Source: Phytomonospora endophytica (GTDB lineage: Bacteria > Actinomycetota > Actinomycetes > Mycobacteriales > Micromonosporaceae). Taken from it: a stretch of DNA of 64,000 nucleotides. The stretch spans positions 355,062 to 419,061 of the forward strand of contig NZ_JACHGT010000008.1 in NCBI RefSeq assembly GCF_014202425.1, given 5' to 3'. Shown piece after piece: positions 56,486-64,000 of this stretch. The position numbers were made by a program, and so were the translations under genes. The notes beneath the pieces are model-generated. The model did no database searches, was not told where the DNA came from, and was given only the letters and a program-made list of their open reading frames with translations. Numbering within the stretch: the stretch's first letter is position 1; the number at the start of each line of letters is the position of its first letter.

Positions 56486-57510
56486 CGAAGGATTTCGGGC
56501 CCGCGCTGGACCGTGAGCTCGACACCGCTTCACCGCCGACGGCGATCACCGCCGACGGCATCATCCACAAGGGACGCCGACAGGGCGCCAACCGGGTGGC
56601 CTACACCGGCACGGCCTCGGTGATCGCGGTCTTCCTCGCCGCCGGGCTTGTGTTCCAGCTGGTCGGCGGGGGACCGGGCGGCGGACCCGACGGCGCCCAG
56701 GCCTCGCCGAGCGCCTCGGGCGAACCGGATCCGCCCGGACAGGTGGCCTTCCCGCTGCCGGATCTCCCCGAGGACAAGGAGTACGGCTGGATCGGTGGCG
56801 GAGGTGACCCGAACGACACCACGAGGGGCCTGACGGATCAGTGGTGGGCGGCGCTCTCCGCCGTCGAGGGCGCCGAGGTGCTCACCAGCGGCGAGAACGA
56901 CCCGATGGTCCCCGTCACCGACCGCGTGGACTTCCCCGACATCGTGCGGGGCGTCGAGGGGCTCTTCGAGGATCTCAATGTCGGCGGGAGTGGTTTCTCG
57001 AAGGGACCCGCCACCGGATACAGCCGGCCTTTCTACACCATGAACGACTGGCCCATGCTCCAGTTCGACGGCGAGCTCGGCCCCGACGTCCTGGAGATCG
57101 CCTACTACCCCAAGGGCTCCTACCTTCCCGGCGCCAGGACACAACCGGGTGGTTCCTACGCCGACTACCGCCATCTGACGGAAGGCTGCGAGGACCTCAC
57201 CTACAACGCGCAGGGCCGCGCCGGCTGGACCACCGGCTTCGAGTGCGCCGAGTCCGACGGGCCCGGCGGCGAACGCGTCCTGTCCATGGAGATCACCACG
57301 AACAATCCGTCCCGGACCAGCGAGCACCGGTACAACCGCGTCGTCGTCTACTACCCCGACGGGAACGCCGTCGTGATCACCGACCACGCCCCGAGCTGGC
57401 AGGAGCGCGACGACGGGCACAACGCCACGCTCTCGGGCACCAGCCCGGGTCTGGGGACCGACGAGCTGGCCGCGCTGGCGTTCCGCATCCCGCCGGGTGT
57501 CATCGCCTGA
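56482..57510 (+). CDS. single-pass membrane partner, array unit 5
   Basis: The 342-residue protein begins MTKDFGPALDRELDTASPPTAITADGIIHKGRRQGANR, has one membrane helix (about 43-62), a Gly/Pro/Ser linker and an exodomain with FPLPDLPEDKEYGW, YYPKGSYLPGA, GCEDLTYNAQGR with FECAESDGPGGERVLSMEI, VVYYPDGNAVVITD and ALAFRIPPGVIA. The basic patch after the N-terminus is weaker than in units 1-3. Confidence 0.8.
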   Translation: MTKDFGPALDRELDTASPPTAITADGIIHKGRRQGANRVAYTGTASVIAVFLAAGLVFQLVGGGPGGGPDGAQASPSASGEPDPPGQVAFPLPDLPEDKEYGWIGGGGDPNDTTRGLTDQWWAALSAVEGAEVLTSGENDPMVPVTDRVDFPDIVRGVEGLFEDLNVGGSGFSKGPATGYSRPFYTMNDWPMLQFDGELGPDVLEIAYYPKGSYLPGARTQPGGSYADYRHLTEGCEDLTYNAQGRAGWTTGFECAESDGPGGERVLSMEITTNNPSRTSEHRYNRVVVYYPDGNAVVITDHAPSWQERDDGHNATLSGTSPGLGTDELAALAFRIPPGVIA

Positions 57511-57528
57511 CACGAGCCGCCCCCTGAC

Positions 57529-57558
57529 GAACGGCCCCGCCGAAAGGCGGGGCCGTTC
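57529..57558. terminator. terminator after array unit 5
   Basis: GAACGGCCCCGCC pairs perfectly with GGCGGGGCCGTTC across GAAA (13 bp). Confidence 0.75.
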
Positions 57559-57560
57559 GC

Positions 57561-57587
57561 GTGACCTCCCGGGCGGCGGATCTCGTA
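57561..57587 (+). promoter_or_regulatory. array promoter, unit 6
   Basis: GTGAC (57561-57565), 18 bases, CGTA (57584-57587). It starts 2 bp after the unit 5 terminator. Confidence 0.5.
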
Positions 57588-57625
57588 CAGATCCACGACA
57601 ATCGCGGCGGGAGAGCGGGAGCGCC

Positions 57626-58150
57626 ATGAGAGCCGAACACGAAGCCGAGTTCCGTGAGTTCGTCACCGGACGCACCGAACGGCTGCGGGTCTTCGCCTAC
57701 TTGTGCTGCGGCGACTGGCATCGCGCCGAAGACGCGGTACAGACGGCGCTGATCCGCCTGTACGGCGCCTGGAACCGGGCGAGGAAGATCTCGGTCGATC
57801 CGTACGTGCGGCGGATCATCGTCAACGTCCTCATCGACGAGCACCGGCTGTCGTGGTTCCGGCGCGTCAACATCGGCGGCGACGAGGCCGGACCGGCCCG
57901 CGCGACCGCCGTCGACGGGCAGCGGACCGATCAACGGCTGATGCTCACCGAAGCCCTCCAGCACCTGCCGAGACGGCAGCGCGCCGCGGTCGTCCTTCGT
58001 TTCTGGGAGGACCTACCGGTCGAGCAGACCGCGCAGATCATGGGCTGCTCGACCGGTGCCGTCAAGAACCTGACCATGCGGGGTCTAGCCACCCTGCGCG
58101 GTCTGCTGACGGACTCGGTCCTCGATGACATCCAAGGAGCTACATCATGA
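57626..58150 (+). CDS. SigE-family ECF sigma factor, array unit 6
   Basis: The 174-residue sigma factor has EFREFVTGRTERLRVFAYLCCGDWHRAEDAVQTALIRLYGAW and LPRRQRAAVVLRFWEDLPVEQTAQIMGCSTGAVKNLTMRGLATLRGLL. The ATG at 57626 follows a GGGA-type site. It overlaps its partner by ATGA. It is very like unit 5, which suggests the most recent duplication. Confidence 0.9.
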   Translation: MRAEHEAEFREFVTGRTERLRVFAYLCCGDWHRAEDAVQTALIRLYGAWNRARKISVDPYVRRIIVNVLIDEHRLSWFRRVNIGGDEAGPARATAVDGQRTDQRLMLTEALQHLPRRQRAAVVLRFWEDLPVEQTAQIMGCSTGAVKNLTMRGLATLRGLLTDSVLDDIQGATS

Positions 58151-59196
58151 CAAAAGACATGGGGTCGGTGGTGTCCCGTGAACTCGAAGGCTCGATCCCG
58201 GCCAGTGGCATCACCGCCGACGGGATCGTCCGGGCCGGCCGGCGCCGGATGGTGGGACGCCGACTGGGATTCGGCGGCCTGTTCCTCACCGGCGCCGCCG
58301 CCCTGACCGCGGGGATCCTGGCCATCCAGCCGGGATCCGGATCGCTGCCCGCCGCATCGCCGTCGGCCAGCGGGAGTGCCGAGGAGTCGCCCCCACCGGC
58401 GCCTCCGCAGGAGGAGCAGCAGGCGTTCCCGCTGCCCGACCTGGACTGGGAGAACGACTCCTACGACTGGGGCTACGCCGATTCGACGGACGTCGAGACG
58501 GCCGAGACGGCGATCCTCACCGAACGTCTCTGGCAGTGGATCTCGGACTATGAAGGCCTGGAACTGCTGGAATACGACGGCAGTGGCGGCAGTGAGCCGG
58601 TGACCCGCGAGAACTTCCACCCCTTCCAGCGCACCGTGCAGAAACTGGTGGAGGACCTGGCACCCGAGCCGGGCGACTTCAGTCTCGGACCCGACGCGGG
58701 CTACGAGCGCCCGATCTACCTGTGGGCCGGTGGCGCGAGCTACAGCAGCGGATACGCATGGCGCTTCGACGGGGCCGACAACGACGCCCAGATCGGCGTG
58801 ACGATCTACCCGAAGGGCTCCTACCTCCCGGGCCCCAAGAGCGTGCGGAGCATGCCGTCGACGTGGGACGTGCGGCACCTGGTCGCCGGTTGTGAGGACT
58901 ACCGCTTCGACTCACAAGGCAGGACCGGCAAACTCGCGGACTTCAGCTGCGAGGAGAAGGACGGACCCGACGGCGAGCGGATCCTCATGGTCGAATGCGT
59001 CTTCAACGCCGAGAGCGAGTGGGCGCAGACGATGGTCACCGCCGTGGTCTACCAGCCCAACGGGAACGCGGTCGTCGTCGACGGGTACGCCGTCGACGGT
59101 GAGAACCTCCCGTTCAAGACCGGCATGGGCCCCGTCCTGACCGGCGAGGAGATGGCCGACCTCGCCCTCTCCCTGCCCGACCTCGTCGTCAAGTAG
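58147..59196 (+). CDS. single-pass membrane partner, array unit 6
   Basis: The 349-residue protein starts MTKDMGSVVSRELEGSIPASGITADGIVRAGRRRMVGRR, has a membrane helix (about 40-60), a Pro/Ser/Glu linker and an exodomain with FPLPDLDWENDSYDW, IYPKGSYLPGPK, GCEDYRFDSQGR with FSCEEKDGPDGERILMVE, VVYQPNGNAVVVDG and ALSLPDLVVK. It is the longest member of the family in the array. Confidence 0.8.
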   Translation: MTKDMGSVVSRELEGSIPASGITADGIVRAGRRRMVGRRLGFGGLFLTGAAALTAGILAIQPGSGSLPAASPSASGSAEESPPPAPPQEEQQAFPLPDLDWENDSYDWGYADSTDVETAETAILTERLWQWISDYEGLELLEYDGSGGSEPVTRENFHPFQRTVQKLVEDLAPEPGDFSLGPDAGYERPIYLWAGGASYSSGYAWRFDGADNDAQIGVTIYPKGSYLPGPKSVRSMPSTWDVRHLVAGCEDYRFDSQGRTGKLADFSCEEKDGPDGERILMVECVFNAESEWAQTMVTAVVYQPNGNAVVVDGYAVDGENLPFKTGMGPVLTGEEMADLALSLPDLVVK

Positions 59197-59210
59197 CACC
59201 CCGAACGCCC

Positions 59211-59234
59211 GGCCCCCTACCCCGGTAGGGGGCC
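59211..59234. terminator. terminator after array unit 6
   Basis: GGCCCCCTAC pairs with GTAGGGGGCC (59225-59234) across CCCG (10 bp). Confidence 0.65.
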
Positions 59235-59290
59235 GTTCTGGCTCCCCCGTGTGACGGCGGAAGGCATGCCACGACCGGATCGTGGCCGTC

Positions 59291-60304
59291 ATGACCCGCC
59301 TGTTCGCGCGCATCGCACTGGGGCTCCTCGCCTTCGGTCTCTGGCCGACGAGCACCGCCCCCTACGAGCCTCCCGGTACCGCCGCATGGCCGGCGAACAC
59401 AGTGGACGGACTCGCCACCCCCGACCCCGTGACCGCCTCGCCCGCCGAGGTCGCCGCGTTCTTCGCCGCCGTCAGCCCCGAGACCGCCGCCGGACTCGCC
59501 CGCGAACATCCCGGCGTCGTCGGCAACCTCGACGGCGTCCCCCTCGCCCTCCGCTACGAGGCCAACGAGCGCTCCGCCGGGCTCCCCGGACGCCAGCTGC
59601 TCGCCTACGACCCGCGCGGCGACGGCCGCATCGCCGAAGTCGTCGGCGATCTCGCCACCGCCGAACGCATCGCCGTGATCGTCCCCGGCGTCGACACCAC
59701 CCTCGCCAACTTCCACGACGGCCTCGGCGGCAAACAGCAGCGCTCCCCGCTGTGGCAGGCCCGCCAGGTCTTCGAGTCCGCCGCCGACGACGAACTCGCC
59801 GTCATCGCCTGGCTCGGCTACGACGCCCCCGAGAACGGCGGCATCGACACCATCTCCGCCGTCCGCTCCGACCGCGCCGAAAGCGGCGGCGACAGCCTCA
59901 CCCGCTTCCTCGACGGCCTCGCCATCAGCCGTCCACAAGCGACGGTCACCGTCATCGGGCACAGCTACGGCTCCACCGTCGCCGCCTACGCGGCCCCCGC
60001 CTTCCCCACCCAGGTAACGGATCTCGTCGCACTCGGCAGCCCCGGCATGGACGTCGACACCGCCGCCGACCTCGACACCGGCGCCCGCGTCTGGGCCGGA
60101 CTCGCCGGCGACGACCCCATCACCAAGGTCCCCGACCTGCGCGTCCTCGGCCTCGGCCACGGCGAGGACCCCGCCGACCCCGAGTTCGGCGCGCTCGCCC
60201 TCGACACGAGCGGCAACGCCGGACACGACGGCTACTTCGTGCCCGGAACCACCGCCCTGCGCGGGATCACCACCATCATCGAGTCGCACCGGAGCGCGGC
60301 ATGA
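59291..60304 (+). CDS. DUF1023-type alpha/beta hydrolase
   Basis: The 337-residue protein has an N-terminal hydrophobic stretch (LFARIALGLLAFGLWPTST) that may be a signal or anchor. The hydrolase region has VIVPGVDTTLANFHDG, WLGYDAPENGGIDTI and the nucleophile elbow VIGHSYGSTVAAYA, the pattern of DUF1023 proteins of actinobacteria. A His near the C-terminus (NAGHDGYF) may complete the triad. It overlaps the acyltransferase gene by ATGA, so the two form one operon. Confidence 0.85.
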   Translation: MTRLFARIALGLLAFGLWPTSTAPYEPPGTAAWPANTVDGLATPDPVTASPAEVAAFFAAVSPETAAGLAREHPGVVGNLDGVPLALRYEANERSAGLPGRQLLAYDPRGDGRIAEVVGDLATAERIAVIVPGVDTTLANFHDGLGGKQQRSPLWQARQVFESAADDELAVIAWLGYDAPENGGIDTISAVRSDRAESGGDSLTRFLDGLAISRPQATVTVIGHSYGSTVAAYAAPAFPTQVTDLVALGSPGMDVDTAADLDTGARVWAGLAGDDPITKVPDLRVLGLGHGEDPADPEFGALALDTSGNAGHDGYFVPGTTALRGITTIIESHRSAA

Positions 60305-61419
60305 CACCCGCGCGCGACCGCTACCTGGACCTGCTGCGCGTCGCCTCGCTGGCCGTCGTCGTACTGTCCCACCTGGCCTTCACCGTCGTGAAATGGACCG
60401 ACGCCGGTCCGCGCACCACGAGCCCCCTTGAGTTCGTGCCGGGCCTGTGGATCGTGACCTGGCTGCTGCAGGTCATGCCGCTGTTCTTCTACATCGGCGG
60501 ATACGCCCACCTGCGCTCCTGGCAGGCCTACCGCGGCGGGATCACCCGCTTCACCCTGACCCGCCTGCGCGCCCTGCTCGTGCCCGCCGCGGTCCTCGCC
60601 GGCGTGTGGGCGGTCGCGGGCGTCGGCCTGACCTTCGTCTACGACAGCGAGACCGTCGCCCGGACGGTCAAACTCGTGCTGAGTCCACTGTGGTTCCTCG
60701 GCGTGTACGCCATGCTCGTCGCGTTGCTGCCCCTCGCACTGTGGATCCACCGCCGAGCCGGCGCCCTCGCCCTGCCCGTCCTCGCCGCGGCGGCGATCGT
60801 CGTCGACGTCCTCCGCTTCGGCTTCGGCGTCGAAGGCGCCGGATGGGCCAACCTCGTCATCGTCTGGGGCCTCGCCCACCAGGCCGGACTCTCCCACGAA
60901 CGCTGGCGCGCCATGCCCCGCAAAGCCGCGCTCGCCTGCACCGCGACGGGTCTGGCCGTCCTCACCTGGCTCGTCGCCGGACTCGGCTACCCCGGCGCCA
61001 TGGTCGGCGTCCCCGGTCGCGCCTTCTCCAACATGACCCCGCCGACCGTCGCCATCGTCGCCCTGCTCGCCGTCCAGATAGGACTCATGGCGCTCCTGCG
61101 CCCCGCCGCCGACCGCTGGCTCGCCAAGCCCCGCCCGGCCCGCGCGGTCGACACCGCCAACCGATACGCCCTGCCCGTCTTCCTCTTCCACACCACCGGA
61201 GCCGCGCTGTTCCTCTACGGCCTCTACCGCGCCACCGGCATCGCCCTCGTCGACACCACCGCCGACGCCGGATGGTGGTCGACCCGGCCGGTCATGCTCG
61301 CCGGATCCGCGCTGTGCACGGCCGTCGTCGTCGCCGCCTTCGGCGTCGGACGGCGGCGCAGGCGCCAAAGCACCGCACAACGCCACGAGCACACCCCACG
61401 TGTCCACGCCGAAGCCTGA
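60301..61419 (+). CDS. acyltransferase family 3 membrane protein
   Basis: The 372-residue protein starts RDRYLDLLRVASLAVVVLSHLAF (the family-typical R...LR..A...V...H, with His near residue 23) and has about ten membrane segments. It includes FFYIGGYAHLRSW and SPLWFLGVYAML. AT3 proteins transfer acyl groups to sugars or lipids at the membrane. The C-terminal tail is basic (GRRRRRQSTAQRHEH). It may act together with the upstream hydrolase. Confidence 0.85.
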   Translation: MTPARDRYLDLLRVASLAVVVLSHLAFTVVKWTDAGPRTTSPLEFVPGLWIVTWLLQVMPLFFYIGGYAHLRSWQAYRGGITRFTLTRLRALLVPAAVLAGVWAVAGVGLTFVYDSETVARTVKLVLSPLWFLGVYAMLVALLPLALWIHRRAGALALPVLAAAAIVVDVLRFGFGVEGAGWANLVIVWGLAHQAGLSHERWRAMPRKAALACTATGLAVLTWLVAGLGYPGAMVGVPGRAFSNMTPPTVAIVALLAVQIGLMALLRPAADRWLAKPRPARAVDTANRYALPVFLFHTTGAALFLYGLYRATGIALVDTTADAGWWSTRPVMLAGSALCTAVVVAAFGVGRRRRRQSTAQRHEHTPRVHAEA

Positions 61420-61538
61420 TCGTTACCGGAAAGCCGCACCTCCGCCACCTCGGGCCATTGCCCGCGCCCGCGCGCCCACGCGACGATTACGCATCGGCAG
61501 GACCGCGGTGGAGTGCGCTCGGCGAGGAGGGCAGCGGC

Positions 61539-63062
61539 ATGGACGCCTACGAGGAGTTCGTCGCCTTCGTGCACAACCGGATCTTCGATCTGCGCCGGGA
61601 AGCGCATCAGGTCACCGGAGACGACCGGCTCGCCGACATACTCCTGGTGCGCGCCCTGGCGAAGGTCGCCGGCGCGTGGCCCAGGGAGCACGATGCCGAG
61701 TTCGACCCGGAGCAGCTCGCCTACGACCACCTCACCCGCGACGCCGGCGTCGTCTTGCGGGAGGCCGACAGCGGAGGCGACGGCGGCATCCACATCGACG
61801 GTGCCGAGTACGAGGAAGGGCCGCACCGCCTGGGCACGGCCCTGGCCGTCGCCGACGCCGCCTGGGAGCACAGCCAGAAGATGCGGCGACGCCGCTGGCG
61901 CGGAGTCGTCGTCGGAGTGATCATCGCGGCGCTGCTGCTCGCCGGCTACTACGTCGCCTCCCGAGGCGGTCAAGGCGGCGACCCCGAACCCGAGACCGTC
62001 GACGACCCCAATCGCGTGACCCTGCTCCTGGACGGCGTCGACCTACTCCCCAACGAGGCGACGGTCCCACAGGCTCCACTGTGGAGCGGACCCGAAACCG
62101 GTCTGCCCAAGGAGATCACGACCGATCCCGACGACCTCCCGACGGTGTCGGAGAACCCGCCCGGCCGCATCACCGCGGCACTCCAGGCGGGCGCCGCCGG
62201 GCCGGTCATCCTCCTCGACGAAGAGGGGCGGGCACACCGCCTCGACACCGTGACGCTGCTCGCCTACAGCAACGAGTACCTGGAAGGCAGCGTCGCTCGC
62301 CGATCCGTTTCCCCCAGCGGAAAGTTCGTGGCGCTGGCCCAGCCGAACACCGTCGTCGTCGCCGGACTCACCGCCGACGAGCCGAGGAGGTTCACCGTTC
62401 CGATCAACTCCGGCGGCGCCGGCGACTCGATCGTCGACATCGCCTGGTACGTCGACGACACGGCCATCCTGCTCACCCAAGCCGGAGCCACCAGTCTCCT
62501 CGACCTGGCGACCGGAACCTGGACGCAGCAACAGTTCCACGGAGTCGACGCCGTCACCCCCACGACATGGGCCGAACCCGCCCACGTCATCACCCCGGGA
62601 CCGCTCGGCGAACCCAGCGGCGCCTTCCTCAAGAGCGTGAGTTACACGATCCCGACGCCGACCTCCGTCGGTGAGTGGAAGGCGGAGACGATCGTCGCCC
62701 CCGGAGCCACCTGGCTGGGACAGTTCACCTCGACCGGAGAGCAGAACGAGGAAGGACTCGTCGCCCGCACCTGCCTGCCCAAGGACGCGGTGTTCAAGAT
62801 GCCCGACGGCTACGGCCCCGCCGTGGACTGCGTCGCGATCATCGACCCGGCCTCCGGGACGCTCGAACGTGCGCTGATTCGCGACTCCAGCCACCAGGCG
62901 GGGCCGAGGTTCGGGTTCGTGAAGTGGCTGGACGCGGCGACGTTGTTGCTGGCGGTGCAGGACGTTTCGGGTGGGAGGACGTTGATCGTGGCGTGGAGTT
63001 ACTTCACGGGGGAGCTGCATGTGGTGAGTGCGGTGGACGGGGTGGCGATGGTGGGGGGGTAG
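61539..63062 (+). CDS. sigma region 2-like domain fused to a membrane helix and propeller-like exodomain
   Basis: The 507-residue protein starts at an ATG after GAGGAGGG. Residues 1-75 (YEEFVAFVHNRIFDLRREAHQVTGDDRLADILLVRALAKVAGAWP) align with region 2 of the SigE-type factors in this window, for example FREFVVARGAALSRTAYLLCGSHATAEELVQDALAKTAANW. Region 4 is absent. A linker with DGPHRLGTALAVADAAWEHSQKMRRRRWRG-like sequence leads to one membrane helix (about 127-145: VVVGVIIAALLLAGYYVA) and a beta-rich exodomain. It may be a membrane protein that mimics or binds a sigma factor. The function is not known. Confidence 0.7.
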   Translation: MDAYEEFVAFVHNRIFDLRREAHQVTGDDRLADILLVRALAKVAGAWPREHDAEFDPEQLAYDHLTRDAGVVLREADSGGDGGIHIDGAEYEEGPHRLGTALAVADAAWEHSQKMRRRRWRGVVVGVIIAALLLAGYYVASRGGQGGDPEPETVDDPNRVTLLLDGVDLLPNEATVPQAPLWSGPETGLPKEITTDPDDLPTVSENPPGRITAALQAGAAGPVILLDEEGRAHRLDTVTLLAYSNEYLEGSVARRSVSPSGKFVALAQPNTVVVAGLTADEPRRFTVPINSGGAGDSIVDIAWYVDDTAILLTQAGATSLLDLATGTWTQQQFHGVDAVTPTTWAEPAHVITPGPLGEPSGAFLKSVSYTIPTPTSVGEWKAETIVAPGATWLGQFTSTGEQNEEGLVARTCLPKDAVFKMPDGYGPAVDCVAIIDPASGTLERALIRDSSHQAGPRFGFVKWLDAATLLLAVQDVSGGRTLIVAWSYFTGELHVVSAVDGVAMVGG

Positions 63063-63304
63063 GGCTGGGGGTTTGGTTGCGGGTTCACCCGCTCCGCACC
63101 GAGACGTCTGTTTCTTTGGTTGCGGGTGCGTTGCCGGGGCTCTGCCCCGGACCCCGCAAGGGGCTTCGCCCCCTTGCCCCCCGGCCTCGCTCGGGAGACT
63201 GGGGGTGCCTTGGCGGTCTTTGGTCGGGTGGCCGGGGCGCGGGCTGAGGTTGTTTGGCACAACCTGTCTCCGTCTTTTTCGGCCGGTCAAGGGGACACGA
63301 AGAA

Positions 63305-63525
63305 CCTGGGGCAGTCAAGGGAAAGAGCGCCCTTGACAGCCCCAGAACCTTCGTGTTGCACCAATCCCTGGCCGAAGCGACGGAGACACAGGTTAGTAGT
63401 GGTGGGGGGTGTGTCGCGCTGCGCGCGACCTTGGGGGCCCGTCCCTGAGGGTCGCGGTCGTGTGGTGGGTGGTGCGTCCCGGCGAGCGCGGGAACACACC
63501 GTGAGATCAACACCACCCGCACCCG
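63305..63525. repeat. left arm of a 220-bp inverted repeat
   Basis: From 63305 the sequence matches, in reverse complement, the sequence running back from 64000. Shared blocks include GTCAAGGGAAAGAGCGCCCT, GGCCGAAGCGACGGAGACAC, GTGTCGCGCTGCGCGCGACC and GGGAACACACCGTGAG. Each arm starts with its own hairpin (GTCAAGGG/CCCTTGAC, 63313-63337). Confidence 0.85.
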
Positions 63526-63534
63526 CTATGGTTC

Positions 63535-63760
63535 CCGCTGTCTCGGCACGTTCCCGCGCGCTCGCCCTGACCCGCTGCCGTCTCGGCACGTTCCCGCGCG
63601 CTCGCCCAGACCCCCGCCGTCTCGGCACAACCCGCAGGTGCGCAACGCCCACCATCTCGCCACAACCCGCAGGTGCCTAACCCCCGCTCTCTCGGCACTC
63701 CCCCTGCGCTCGCCGTGCCCGCACTCGCCGTGCCCGCGCTCGCCGTGTGTCCTGTCGCTG
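63535..63760. repeat. degenerate tandem repeats between the inverted arms
   Basis: About five units of 34-41 bp share TCTCGGCAC (or TCTCGCCAC), with either GTTCCCGCGCGCTCGCCC or AACCCGCAGGTGC following. After 63700 three 15-bp units of the type GCGCTCGCCGTGCCC follow. The units are too variable for a CRISPR array. Confidence 0.7.
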
Positions 63761-63784
63761 ACCGAGACCACCCCTGCGCCAAAG

Positions 63785-64000
63785 CGTGCGGTTGGTGTTG
63801 ACCTCACGGTGTGTTCCCGGGTTCGCCGGGACGCCATACCCACCACACGACCGTGACCCTCGGGAGCCAGGCCCCCAAGGTCGCGCGCAGCGCGACACAC
63901 CCCCAGGCGTCTACCTGTGTCTCCGTCGCTTCGGCCATTGATTGGACGACATGAAGGTTCTGGGGCTGTCAAGGGCGCTCTTTCCCTTGACAGCCCCAGG
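63785..64000. repeat. right arm of the 220-bp inverted repeat
   Basis: This arm is the reverse complement of 63305-63525 with scattered mismatches and short indels. It ends at the window edge and may extend beyond it. Confidence 0.85.

Larger units (their letters stand above)
63063..64000. repeat. non-coding repeat region at the right edge
   Basis: No convincing gene lies in these 940 bp. From 63130 to 63200 there are GC-rich hairpins (CCGGGG-CTCTG-CCCCGG, CAAGGGG-CTTC-GCCCCCTTG). From 63305 an inverted repeat begins. Short open frames here are low in complexity, have no ribosome binding sites and overlap the repeats. Confidence 0.7.

Noticed and set aside
49996..59196. The array as an integrated mobile element
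   Set aside because: No integrase, transposase, tRNA or flanking direct repeat is visible, and base composition matches the surroundings. Local duplication explains it better.
63535..63760. Possible CRISPR array
   Set aside because: Units vary in length and sequence, there are no constant repeats with unique spacers, and no cas genes are present.
63028..63972. Several short open frames in the right-edge repeat region
   Set aside because: They overlap each other and the inverted repeat, have no ribosome binding sites and encode low-complexity sequence.

Overview
The window is very GC-rich DNA with short intergenic gaps and frequent 4-base gene overlaps. It carries a MurB, a mycothiol-type maleylpyruvate isomerase family protein and a clear BldN/RsbN sigma and anti-sigma pair. 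Together these point to a filamentous, sporulating actinobacterium. At least fifteen genes start 6-7 bases after a TAnnnT -10 box, so leaderless transcription seems common. I saw no tRNA, rRNA, CRISPR array, transposase or integrase.

Layout. 1-5.1 kb holds housekeeping genes: an NTPase tail, an EI24 membrane protein, a hydrolase with a DUF2516 protein, a DEDDh exonuclease, an MDMPI-like protein and murB. 5.1-24 kb is a string of small regulator and target modules: MerR/DUF998, an HxlR-peroxiredoxin fusion beside an MFS pump, TetR beside a small membrane protein, an ArsR-type regulator with an ABC transporter, LysE, SulP, TetR beside a secreted esterase, a second glyA-type gene under a ZTP riboswitch, TetR beside an NTF2 protein, and an ECF41 sigma factor. 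Several shared intergenic regions carry paired palindromes that look like operators. 24-35 kb has a secreted propeller protein, an asymmetric heterodimeric ABC exporter, a fused flavin monooxygenase/old-yellow-enzyme protein facing an SDR, and a 60-residue Cys-rich peptide.

35-50 kb is the signalling core. A glutaredoxin and HAD protein flank bldN and rsbN, and rsbN is preceded by a BldN-like promoter. Then come a SigE-type sigma factor with its membrane partner, a STAS antagonist, a response regulator, a 1481-residue poly-HAMP hybrid histidine kinase and, divergently, an RsbW-like/GAF/SpoIIE phosphatase. This is a partner-switching and phosphorelay module.

50-59.2 kb is the most unusual part. 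Six tandem head-to-tail copies of a two-gene unit lie side by side, each a SigE-family ECF sigma factor overlapping by 4 bp a single-pass membrane protein of one new-looking family. The fourth copy is wrecked by two deletions. A recurrent GTGAC-N18-CGTA-like promoter stands before the intact units. Downstream are a DUF1023-like hydrolase, an acyltransferase and a protein that joins a sigma region 2-like domain directly to a membrane segment and exodomain. The last 0.9 kb has no convincing gene. It holds hairpins, degenerate tandem repeats and a 220-bp inverted repeat running to the window edge.
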